Shown piece after piece: positions 1-5,528 of a stretch of 7,381 nt of DNA (position 1 is its first letter; each line of letters opens with the position of its first letter). The stretch comes from Verrucomicrobiota bacterium. GTDB taxonomy: Bacteria > Verrucomicrobiota > Verrucomicrobiia > Verrucomicrobiales > Verrucomicrobiaceae. The notes under the pieces were generated by a model that searched no databases, was not told the origin of the DNA, and worked only from the letters and a program-made list of their open reading frames with translations. The DNA lies in assembly GCA_023428335.1 (NCBI GenBank), contig JAEYYS010000069.1:1-7381 (forward strand). Reading direction: 5' to 3'. A program made the translations under genes and the position numbers.

Positions 1-491
1 CGATCCTCCCACAGCGTGCCCTTGCGCTGGTGCACCTTGTTGAACCACTGCGTGAAACGCTGTTTGAGCGTCTTCATGAACAGCGAGATGTCCCACATCC
101 GCCGCAGGTAGCGCTCGCGCACCGCCGTCTGCGCCAGGGCCACGCTGGCGGCGGCTGAGCCCGCCCTTGCCACCGAATCCAGGTCATCTTCCAGGCGTGC
201 CGCCTCCAAGTCGCCGAGCGATTCACGCACGATCGTCACCAATTCCGCATTCGACGGCAGCACCTCCGGCTTCTTCGGCACCCCGACGAGCAGGTGGAAG
301 TGGTTGGACATCACGCAGTAAGTCACCACCCGCAGGCCGCAAAAGCGCTCATACATGCGCATGAACCGCACAAAGGCCTGCTTCTCCGCCTGCCCGAAGA
401 CAAAGTCGCGGTTCACCACCCGCGAGACGCAGTGGTAATAAGCCGTGCCCGAGCACGCCCCGTCCGGAGCCTTGAGCCGCCTCTGTCGCAT
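1..491 (-). CDS. REP-associated tyrosine transposase (Y1/HUH, IS200-like), 3' end outside window
   Basis: Minus-strand frame open from an ATG at 491 to the left edge, giving 163 residues and no stop. The N-terminus (MRQRRLKAPDG...GTAYYHCVSRVVNRDFVF) and the HUH motif SNHFHLLVGVPK (HFH at residues 64-66) are those of the transposase_17/Y1 family, in the branch called RAYT. The far end reads RFTQWFNKVHQRKGTLWEDR, the usual block before the last helix. The catalytic tyrosine, expected in the later Y-I-x-x-N-P segment, would lie beyond the left edge, so activity cannot be judged. Between the HUH motif and the GTLWEDR block is an Ala/Glu-rich stretch of about 60 residues, which I take to be a family insertion. 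Proteins of this class nick and join single-stranded DNA and are tied to REP-type palindromes; a small inverted repeat lies 45 bases upstream of the start. No Shine-Dalgarno sequence is visible. Confidence 0.9.
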   Translation of the reverse strand, partial: MRQRRLKAPDGACSGTAYYHCVSRVVNRDFVFGQAEKQAFVRFMRMYERFCGLRVVTYCVMSNHFHLLVGVPKKPEVLPSNAELVTIVRESLGDLEAARLEDDLDSVARAGSAAASVALAQTAVRERYLRRMWDISLFMKTLKQRFTQWFNKVHQRKGTLWED

Positions 492-535
492 GGCACAAAC
501 AACCCCAGCAAGCCACCGCGTCAATCTTTTTCTCA

Positions 536-556
536 ATAAAGGGACAGACACTTTAT
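536..556. repeat. Inverted repeat beside the transposase gene (possible element end)
   Basis: ATAAAG at 536-541 pairs with CTTTAT at 551-556 around the loop GGACAGACA. GGGACA (541-546) also has a complement, TGTCCC, at 572-577, so alternative folds exist. The repeat sits about 45 bases upstream of the transposase start, where RAYT-linked or IS200-type elements often carry a recognition hairpin. That it is the element's end is inference from position. Confidence 0.45.
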
Positions 557-572
557 AGAAGATTGCACCAAT

Positions 573-584
573 GTCCCATGGGAC
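573..584. repeat. 12-base perfect palindrome GTCCCATGGGAC
   Basis: GTCCCATGGGAC is fully self-complementary. It lies between the transposase-side inverted repeat and the hairpins in front of the CII-like gene. It could be a protein binding site or part of the transposase-linked structure; nothing in the sequence decides between them. Confidence 0.35.
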
Positions 585-612
585 CTGCTGTGCCGAGGTG
601 GGCCATGACGCG

Positions 613-664
613 AGGGGGCCTGCCGCAGCCCCCTGCCGAATCCGGCTTGCCAAGCGGGCGGCAA
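613..664 (+). repeat. Three back-to-back hairpins before the CII-like gene
   Basis: Three inverted repeats follow one another without a gap. First, 613-619 (AGGGGGC) pairs with 628-634 (GCCCCCT). Second, GCCG at 635-638 pairs with CGGC at 643-646. Third, TTGCC at 647-651 pairs with GGCAA at 660-664. The last arm ends two bases before the ATG at 666. The first stem is strong but lacks a T-tract, so it is not a convincing intrinsic terminator. It may be a structured leader or a REP-like cluster. Confidence 0.4.
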
Positions 665-665
665 C

Positions 666-1157
666 ATGAAAGAACAAGGCATGGAGTCGCATGAAGTCAT
701 TCGCGAGGCGCTGGAGCGCACCACGGCCAAGGAGGTGGCCAACCAACTGGGCGTCTCGCTGTCGCTGGTCTACAAGTGGTGTGGCCTGGATCCGCGCGAG
801 GGTGGCGCCACCTCGAATCCGCTGGAGCGCGCGCGTCAGCTCTATGAGAGCACCGGTCATGAGGCGCTGGTGCAGTGGCTCTGCCACAAGGCCGAGGGTG
901 TCTTCGTGAAAAATCCGCCCACCGGCCGCAAGCCAGGCCGCGAGGTCATGCCGGCCACCCAGGAGATCGTGCAGAAGTTCGCCGACCTGCTCGCCGCGAT
1001 CAGCCAGGCGGCGGCAGACAATCGCATCAGCGAGGCCGAGGCAAAAGCCATCCGGCGCGAATGGGATGAATTGAAAAGCCACACCGAACGCTTTGTGAAA
1101 TGGTGCGAAGCCGGCGATTTCGAGCACTTGTCCGAAGACCTCTCCTCGCTTTCCTGA
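666..1157 (+). CDS. Helix-turn-helix protein resembling phage CII-type regulators (Phage_CP76-like)
   Basis: 163 residues, probably a cytoplasmic DNA-binding protein. Residues 20-40 (TAKEVANQLGVSLSLVYKWCG) form a clear helix-turn-helix. Residues 52-85 (PLERARQLYESTGHEALVQWLCHKAEGVFVKNPP) match the layout of the phage CII regulator family, in which a short 'tgD...la...ggv.v..p' block follows the helix-turn-helix. Residues 98-150 are a long, highly charged helical region with DNRISEAEAKAIRREWDELK, like the C-terminal 'Dg.it..E' helices of that family. The match is from memory of the family pattern, not a search. A second in-frame ATG at 681 is possible; neither start has a Shine-Dalgarno sequence. 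ispA begins 10 bases after the stop, so the two are probably co-transcribed. No other phage gene lies nearby, so it may be a domesticated regulator. Its target is unknown. Confidence 0.75.
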   Translation: MKEQGMESHEVIREALERTTAKEVANQLGVSLSLVYKWCGLDPREGGATSNPLERARQLYESTGHEALVQWLCHKAEGVFVKNPPTGRKPGREVMPATQEIVQKFADLLAAISQAAADNRISEAEAKAIRREWDELKSHTERFVKWCEAGDFEHLSEDLSSLS

Positions 1158-1167
1158 ACGCTTCCGC

Positions 1168-2052
1168 ATGTCCGACCTGAAAACCTACCTCACCGACCGC
1201 GCCGCCTTTGTCGACGCCGCCCTCGATCGCCTGATTCCCGCCGCCGATACCCCGCCCGCGACGATTCACCGGGCCATGCGCCACAGCCTCTTCGCAGGTG
1301 GCAAGCGCCTGCGGCCCATCCTCTGCCTGGCCGCCGCCGAGGCCTGCGGGGGCAGTCGCGAGGCCGCCGCTTTTGCCGCCTGCGCGGTCGAGTGCCTGCA
1401 CACCTACTCGCTGATCCATGACGACCTGCCGAGCATGGACAACGACGACTTCCGCCGCGGTGTGCCAACCTGCCACAAGGTTTATGGCGAAGGTGTTGCC
1501 ATCCTCGCCGGCGATGCCCTGCAGGCCCTAGCCTTTGAGCTGCTGGTGAAAACGCCGGTGACCGTTCGTTATGGCGCCGGCGATCTCGTCGCCGAACTGG
1601 CACGCACCGCCGGCAGCCTGCACCTCGTCGGTGGCCAGGTCGCCGACCTGGAGGGCGAAGGCCAAAAGCTGCCGCTGGAGGCGCTGCGCTTCATTCACGA
1701 AAACAAAACCGCCACCCTGCTGACGACCAGTCTCGTCCTCGGCGGCATGAGTGCCGACGCCCAGTCGGAAGAACTGCAGGCGCTGCGCACTTTTGGCATG
1801 GCCACGGGTCTCGCCTTTCAGATTCTCGACGACATTCTCGACGTCACCCAGACCAGCGAGAAGCTCGGCAAGAGCGCCGGCAAGGATCTGGCGGCGGAAA
1901 AATCCACCTACCCCGCCCTCATCGGCCTGGACGCGTCGCGTGCGGAAGCCCAACGCCTCACGCAATCGGCGCATGACGCGCTTGCCGTGTTCGGCGCGCG
2001 CGGCGCGCGTCTGCGCGAGCTCGCCGACCACCTGCTGGCGCGGGATTATTGA
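1168..2052 (+). CDS. ispA: Farnesyl diphosphate synthase (type II polyprenyl synthetase)
   Basis: 294 residues, the usual length for bacterial farnesyl diphosphate synthase. It condenses isopentenyl diphosphate with dimethylallyl and then geranyl diphosphate, giving C15 farnesyl diphosphate for undecaprenyl, quinone and hopanoid or carotenoid synthesis. Visible motifs in order: GGKRLRP (44-50); first Asp-rich motif DDLPSMD (85-91, the DDx4D form of type II enzymes) followed by DNDDFRRG; GGQ (155-157); KT (180-181); second Asp-rich motif DDILD (221-225); and GKSAGKD (234-240). The residue five before the first Asp pair is Tyr (TYSLIHDD), as in E. coli IspA, which favours a C15 product. A C20 product cannot be excluded, since geranylgeranyl synthases share this architecture. 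Start ATG at 1168 is 10 bases after the CII-like gene. The 3' end overlaps the convergent ROK gene by 7 bases. Confidence 0.93.
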   Translation: MSDLKTYLTDRAAFVDAALDRLIPAADTPPATIHRAMRHSLFAGGKRLRPILCLAAAEACGGSREAAAFAACAVECLHTYSLIHDDLPSMDNDDFRRGVPTCHKVYGEGVAILAGDALQALAFELLVKTPVTVRYGAGDLVAELARTAGSLHLVGGQVADLEGEGQKLPLEALRFIHENKTATLLTTSLVLGGMSADAQSEELQALRTFGMATGLAFQILDDILDVTQTSEKLGKSAGKDLAAEKSTYPALIGLDASRAEAQRLTQSAHDALAVFGARGARLRELADHLLARDY

Positions 2053-3167
2053 GGCTGCCAGTTTTCAATCGCAAGACAGGCCGCACCGAGCGCGCCAGCC
2101 TCCTCGCCAAGCATGGTAAGTTCAACCCGCGGCGGCGTGCCCTGCAAAGCCGGCACCTGGCGATCGACCTGTCGCAGGATTTCCAGCCCCAACTCATCGC
2201 CCAGCTGGCAGATGGGGCCGTGCAGGACAAAGACCTCGGGATCGAGCAAAAGCTGCAGGCAGCCGATGACGCGGGCGAAGTCCGCCGCGACTTCCTCCAT
2301 GCGCTCGGCAGAGCGCCCGCGCAATTCAGCAAAGGCGTCGAGCAGGTTCACCGGCACCGGTGCGCCCTCGCTCAGCCCAGCCAGGCGGCGGTAACTCGCC
2401 GGCGCCGAGATGAGATCGCCGAGTTCCAGGCCGGGGCGCGACGGGCAGGGCCAAAAACCGAGTTCGCCGGCGGCGTGGCGCGCGCCCGTGGCGACGTTGC
2501 CGCCGTGGACGAAGGCCGCATTGAAGCCGAAGCGGGCACCGAGAATGACGTAATCCTTGAGCCGGTGCTGCAGGCCGTACCAGCGTTCCGCCAGGGCGAT
2601 GGTGCGCAGGCCTTGTTCCAGCTGCACAGGCACGGCGGTCGCGCCTTCGAGCAGGCGGGCGACCGGAATGTCGCGCCAGTCCTGAATGAAGCGGTAGTTC
2701 AGGGCCACGCCCTCGCGGGCATTGACCAGACCGGGCGCACCGATGCCAACTCCGAGCAGGGGTGTCGACATGCCGGAGGAGAGGATATAAAACACCTTTT
2801 GCACCGTCTCGATCACGCGCGCCGCATTGATGTTGGGCGGCAAAAATTCGTGGTAGCGCGTGATCACCTTGCCGGCGAAGTCCACCGCCACACCCCAGAT
2901 GCCGCCGCCGTGAAACTCAATGCCGGCAAACCAGCCAGCATCGGCACAGGGACGCAACAGGCGTTTCGGCCGGCCCACGTGACCGAGTTCCTGGCCGGAT
3001 TCCTGAACCAGACCTCGCTTGATCAGGGTATCCACGTAGATCCCCATGGTCGATGCGGAAATGCCCATGGATCGGGCTAGGGAGGATCGGGAATTGGCGC
3101 GCCGAGTGCGCAAATGCAGGACGCACTCCGCCAATTGCTGTTGAAACTCGTCGGGCTTGTAGCGCAT
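2046..3167 (-). CDS. ROK-family transcriptional repressor with degenerate kinase and zinc motifs
   Basis: 373 residues from the ATG at 3167; a TTG at 3176 would add three. Residues 25-70 form a winged helix-turn-helix (NSRSSLARSMGISASTMGIY, then LIKRGLVQE and VGRPKRLL), the N-terminal reader of NagC/Mlc/XylR-type repressors. The rest is a ROK sugar-kinase-like domain: GVGIGAPGLVNAREGVALNYRF (139-160), a 'vEnDanaaalaE' equivalent reading VQLEQGLRTIALAERWYG (181-198), and the GHxxGExGH equivalent RHAAGELGFW (230-239). The ND pair carrying the kinase catalytic Asp is QG (185-186). The zinc-binding GExGH His is Phe238. The CxCGxxGCxE zinc cluster is reduced to one Cys (241) in WPCPSRPGLELGD. It is therefore a regulator, not a kinase, and its ligand contacts are probably altered. 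It is divergent from the dimethylformamidase-like gene and convergent with ispA. Confidence 0.92.
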   Translation of the reverse strand: MRYKPDEFQQQLAECVLHLRTRRANSRSSLARSMGISASTMGIYVDTLIKRGLVQESGQELGHVGRPKRLLRPCADAGWFAGIEFHGGGIWGVAVDFAGKVITRYHEFLPPNINAARVIETVQKVFYILSSGMSTPLLGVGIGAPGLVNAREGVALNYRFIQDWRDIPVARLLEGATAVPVQLEQGLRTIALAERWYGLQHRLKDYVILGARFGFNAAFVHGGNVATGARHAAGELGFWPCPSRPGLELGDLISAPASYRRLAGLSEGAPVPVNLLDAFAELRGRSAERMEEVAADFARVIGCLQLLLDPEVFVLHGPICQLGDELGLEILRQVDRQVPALQGTPPRVELTMLGEEAGALGAACLAIENWQPQ

Positions 3168-3215
3168 CTTGATCAACAGGACGGCCCGAGAGCGGCGCGA
3201 ATTACGATTATTGTC

Positions 3216-3221
3216 ATAATA
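3216..3221 (-). promoter_or_regulatory. Candidate -10 box for the ROK repressor gene
   Basis: On the minus strand this reads TATTAT, one mismatch from TATAAT, about 50 bases upstream of the ATG at 3167. It lies in the only AT-rich stretch of the region and within the inverted repeat ATTAT-TGTC-ATAAT (3207-3220). I could not find a good -35 box at the right spacing, so this is weak. Confidence 0.25.
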
Positions 3222-3234
3222 GTGAGTATTTCAC

Positions 3235-3250
3235 GCAATTTTTAAATTGC
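3235..3250. promoter_or_regulatory. Palindrome GCAATTT-TT-AAATTGC, candidate operator
   Basis: Perfect 7-base arms (3235-3241 and 3244-3250) around two T residues. It lies in the divergent region, 68 bases before the ROK start and just upstream of the candidate -10 box. ROK repressors often bind AT-rich palindromes near their own promoter, so autoregulation, and control of the divergent gene, is plausible. Two smaller inverted repeats are adjacent: ATTAT/ATAAT at 3207-3220 and GTGA/TCAC at 3222-3234. The arrangement is seen; the function is inferred. Confidence 0.45.
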
Positions 3251-3442
3251 AAATCCTGTCGGAAAACATTTTCTCAAATTTGCAACGCCCGACTGCGCTA
3301 CGAAAAACACTGGCCTCGGCTTGGCGATGCTCGGAGTACGCTTGCGGGCTGCCTCCGAATTCTGCCTAAGACATTGGGTGGTCGCCGCAGCAACTCGTCT
3401 CCTTGATCGGCCGCTTGTCAGAAAACGTCGTTGTTGCGGCGT

Positions 3443-4870
3443 ATGTGTCCCATGTCCTTGATCGCCCAGGAAAACGCCCTGCCCGGCTCCACTGACTGGC
3501 AACTCACCCGTGTCCGTCTGGATTCCAGCACCGGCTTTCGATCCCCCGGCATCGAGGGCTGGTGCTCGCGTCAATCCGTGCAAGCCGGCGAGACACTGGA
3601 CTTCTTCGTCAGCACCCGGCCAACCGCGCGCTTCAAGCTGGAGATTTTTCGCACCGGCTACTACCAGGGGCGCGGCGCGCGTCTGATGACGGAACTCGGC
3701 CCCTTTGAGGGCGTCGAACAGCCGGTGCCGGAACCCCAGCCGGACACCCGGTTGGTGGAGTGCGTCTGGACGAAGACGACGAGCCTGACGATCCCGGGCG
3801 ACTGGCTGAGCGGCGTCTATCTCGGCCGCCTGACCACGCTACCCGACGCACCCGACCAGCCCTACTGGCAGAGTTATGTGGTTTTCATCGTCAAGGACGA
3901 CCGGCCGGCCAACATCCTGCTGCAGTGCAGTGACAACACCTGGCAGGCCTACAATCGCTGGCCGGTGGACACCTCGCTGTACATCCATCCCAAGGGTGGC
4001 CAGGGCCCGTGGCCGCATGTCAGCTTTGACCGGCCCTACGCGAAGTACGCGCAGATTTACGAGAACCCGCAGTCGGTGGGCAGCGGCGAGTGGCTGTGCT
4101 TCGAATTCCCCATGGCCTACTGGCTGGAGCAGCAGGGGTACGACGTCAGCTACTGCTCGAACAGCGACATGATCACGCCGGATCGCGGCTTGAAGTGCAA
4201 GGCCTTCATCAGCATTGGCCACGACGAGTACTGGGACATCCGCCAGCATGAAAGCGTCGTAAAAATGCGCGAGGCCGGCGTCAACCTGCTCTTCCTCTCC
4301 GGCAACAGCGTCTGCTGGGTCACCCCCTTCTCGGCCAATGCCGACGGCACGCCGAACCGGCGCATCTTCCGTGGTGGCCCCTATGGCGGCGAGCACGAGC
4401 ACGCCGTTATCCGCGAAACCCAGCACGGCCCCTTCCCTCAGCGCGGCCCCGATGAAGGTTACCTCATGGGCGCCCGCAATGTCCGGCCGGTCAACGGCGG
4501 TGGCGACTGGGTCTGCGTCAAACCCGAGCACTGGCTGTTTGAAGGCACCGGCATGAAGGCCGGCGACGCCATTCCAGGGCTCATCGGCTGGGAGTACCAC
4601 GGCGATCCTCCCGCCGATCTGCCCGGCTTGGAGGTGGTCGCCGCCGGAACGGCCTGGCAGGGTGGCCGTGTGCCCCAGCAGTGGACCGCGACGATTTACC
4701 CCGGCCCCAAGGGCAACTTTGTTTTCAACGCTGCCACCATCTGGTGGGGACTGGGCATGAGCAAGCCCCCCGGCACCCTGCCCGTCTGGAGTCACTACTC
4801 ACGCCCGCACGGTCCGGATGTCCGCATCCAGCGCATCACCGAAAACCTGCTGCGCCGGGCCTTGGGGTGA
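3443..4870 (+). CDS. N,N-dimethylformamidase large (beta) subunit-like protein
   Basis: 475 residues from the ATG at 3443. Other in-frame starts are a TTG at 3431 and an ATG at 3452; conserved sequence begins right after the latter (SLIAQENALPGSTDWQL), so 3452 is also credible. No signal peptide or membrane segment is seen, suggesting a cytoplasmic protein. Numbered from the TTG, residues 15-150 look like a beta-sandwich domain (IEGWCSRQSVQAGETLDFFVSTRP..., IPGDWLSGVYLGRL). They are followed by the family's C-terminal catalytic-type domain: TWQAYNRW (170-177), FEFPMAYWLEQQGYDVSYCSNSD (224-246), GHDEYW (263-268), NLLFLSGNSVCW (285-296). Known dimethylformamidase hydrolyses dimethylformamide to dimethylamine and formate with an iron held by two Tyr and one Glu; Glu266 of GHDEYW with Tyr174 or Tyr184 are my candidate equivalents. 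No small-subunit gene is adjacent. The substrate is unknown, as many members of this family are uncharacterised. Confidence 0.82.
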   Translation: MCPMSLIAQENALPGSTDWQLTRVRLDSSTGFRSPGIEGWCSRQSVQAGETLDFFVSTRPTARFKLEIFRTGYYQGRGARLMTELGPFEGVEQPVPEPQPDTRLVECVWTKTTSLTIPGDWLSGVYLGRLTTLPDAPDQPYWQSYVVFIVKDDRPANILLQCSDNTWQAYNRWPVDTSLYIHPKGGQGPWPHVSFDRPYAKYAQIYENPQSVGSGEWLCFEFPMAYWLEQQGYDVSYCSNSDMITPDRGLKCKAFISIGHDEYWDIRQHESVVKMREAGVNLLFLSGNSVCWVTPFSANADGTPNRRIFRGGPYGGEHEHAVIRETQHGPFPQRGPDEGYLMGARNVRPVNGGGDWVCVKPEHWLFEGTGMKAGDAIPGLIGWEYHGDPPADLPGLEVVAAGTAWQGGRVPQQWTATIYPGPKGNFVFNAATIWWGLGMSKPPGTLPVWSHYSRPHGPDVRIQRITENLLRRALG

Positions 4871-4903
4871 AGCGCAACTGCAGCGACATTCCGGCACAAT
4901 TGT

Positions 4904-4922
4904 TTGGCTTAAGCTCGGCCAA
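4904..4922. promoter_or_regulatory. Inverted repeat TTGGC-N9-GCCAA upstream of the hsp20 operon
   Basis: TTGGC (4904-4908) and GCCAA (4918-4922) flank nine bases. The repeat lies roughly 120-140 bases before the predicted sigma-54 start site, in the usual range for enhancer-binding protein sites. It is also 34 bases after the stop of the preceding gene and has no T-tract, so it is unlikely to be a terminator. Confidence 0.3.
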
Positions 4923-4940
4923 GTTGGGTCGATTTTGCCC

Positions 4941-4970
4941 TTTGCAAGATCGGCTCGAGTTTCGTGCAAA
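4941..4970. promoter_or_regulatory. Inverted repeat TTTGCA-N18-TGCAAA, candidate activator site
   Basis: TTTGCA (4941-4946) and TGCAAA (4965-4970) are perfect complements. ATTGCAAT, itself palindromic, follows at 4972-4979, and TTGCT/AGCAA (4983-4987, 4999-5003) flank TCCATGGA. This cluster is about 40-105 bases upstream of the predicted transcription start, a typical place for sigma-54 activator binding. Function is inferred. Confidence 0.35.
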
Positions 4971-5017
4971 CATTGCAATTCATTGCTTTCCATGGATTAG
5001 CAACAATGGGCACTGCT

Positions 5018-5034
5018 TTGGCACGCGGGTTGCA
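5018..5034 (+). promoter_or_regulatory. Sigma-54 (RpoN) -24/-12 promoter of the hsp20 operon
   Basis: TTGGCACG-CGGG-TTGCA matches the established consensus TGGCACG-N4-TTGCW at every specified position, with the invariant GG (5020-5021) and GC (5032-5033) at correct spacing. The predicted start of transcription is near 5045, leaving a leader of about 37 bases before the ATG at 5082. By base counting, a match this exact is expected about once in eight million positions per strand at equal base frequencies. No CIRCE element or sigma-32-like pair was found in 4871-5081. Such promoters need an ATP-driven enhancer-binding activator, whose gene is not in this window. Confidence 0.85.
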
Positions 5035-5041
5035 GAAGTTG

Positions 5042-5063
5042 GGGGCTGTCATTCGACAACCCC
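5042..5063 (+). promoter_or_regulatory. Hairpin at the start of the hsp20 leader
   Basis: GGGG (5042-5045) pairs with CCCC (5060-5063) and TGTC (5047-5050) with GACA (5055-5058), with one C/A mismatch and an ATTC loop. It begins at or just before the predicted transcription start, so only a transcript starting at or upstream of about 5042 would contain the full stem. It does not cover the start codon, so a classical RNA thermometer that hides the ribosome site is not shown. Confidence 0.35.
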
Positions 5064-5081
5064 ACAAACCTACCTCCTGCC

Positions 5082-5513
5082 ATGCAACTCCTGCGTTCCA
5101 ACCCTGCCTTCCACCTCGGCCGCGTCGCCGATTTCGATTCTTGGGTGCGCCAACCTTTCGCCGCCTTCCCGCTCATGGGACAGTGGCTGAGCGAGGTGCT
5201 GCCCGGCCTGCATCAGGGTCGCCCGGCGGCCGACGTGTTTGAGGATGCGGACCACTACTACATTCGCCTTGAACTGCCCGGCGTGAAAAAGGAGGACCTC
5301 AAGGTCGAGGTCCAGGACCGTCTGCTGCAGTTGAGCGCTGAACGGCGTGCAACGAGCGGCGGTCAGGACACTTCGTTCGCCTTGACGCGCTCCCTCGCGG
5401 TGCCGGAAGGCGTCGCTGCCGACAGCATCTCCGCCAAGCTCGAAAACGGCCTGCTGCAGATCACGCTGCCCAAGCAGGAGCAGCGCAAACCCCGCAGCAT
5501 CGAAATCCAATAA
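5082..5513 (+). CDS. Small heat shock protein, Hsp20/alpha-crystallin family (first of a pair)
   Basis: 143 residues. An ATP-independent cytoplasmic holdase that binds unfolding proteins during stress and passes them to Hsp70/ClpB. Residues 1-48 are the variable N-terminal arm, rich in aromatic residues (FHLGRVADFDSWVRQPFAAFP). Residues 49-131 are the alpha-crystallin domain, opening with PAADVFEDADHYYIRLELPGVKKEDL and closing with the signature AKLENGLLQITLPK (118-131). The C-terminal tail carries the I-x-I motif as SIEIQ (139-143, I-E-I), used in oligomer assembly. The ATG at 5082 suits the family length. It has no Shine-Dalgarno sequence; the bases before it read ACCTCCT. It heads an operon with a second hsp20 gene 15 bases downstream, driven by the predicted sigma-54 promoter. 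Confidence 0.95.
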   Translation: MQLLRSNPAFHLGRVADFDSWVRQPFAAFPLMGQWLSEVLPGLHQGRPAADVFEDADHYYIRLELPGVKKEDLKVEVQDRLLQLSAERRATSGGQDTSFALTRSLAVPEGVAADSISAKLENGLLQITLPKQEQRKPRSIEIQ

Positions 5514-5528
5514 CCCCCTTCAACAGCC

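Noticed and set aside
1027..2031. Several minus-strand open frames opposite ispA and the CII-like gene
   Set aside because: They lack motifs and overlap convincing genes; GC-rich DNA produces such frames routinely.
2049..3080. Long plus-strand open frame opposite the ROK gene
   Set aside because: Its translation has no family motif and is a by-product of GC-rich codons; the minus-strand frame carries the full ROK architecture.
3839..4795. Long minus-strand open frame opposite the dimethylformamidase-like gene
   Set aside because: No recognisable domain; low-complexity Gly/Ala/Val composition typical of an antisense shadow, while the plus frame has conserved motifs throughout.
4871..5081. 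CIRCE element or sigma-32-type promoter before hsp20
   Set aside because: No TTAGCACTC/GAGTGCTAA pair and no CTTGAA with CCCCAT-type -10 at suitable spacing could be found.
5294..5313. Perfect 7-base inverted repeat GGACCTC-N6-GAGGTCC inside the first hsp20 gene
   Set aside because: It encodes the conserved E-D-L-K-V-E-V segment and can be explained by coding constraint and GC-rich codon choice.
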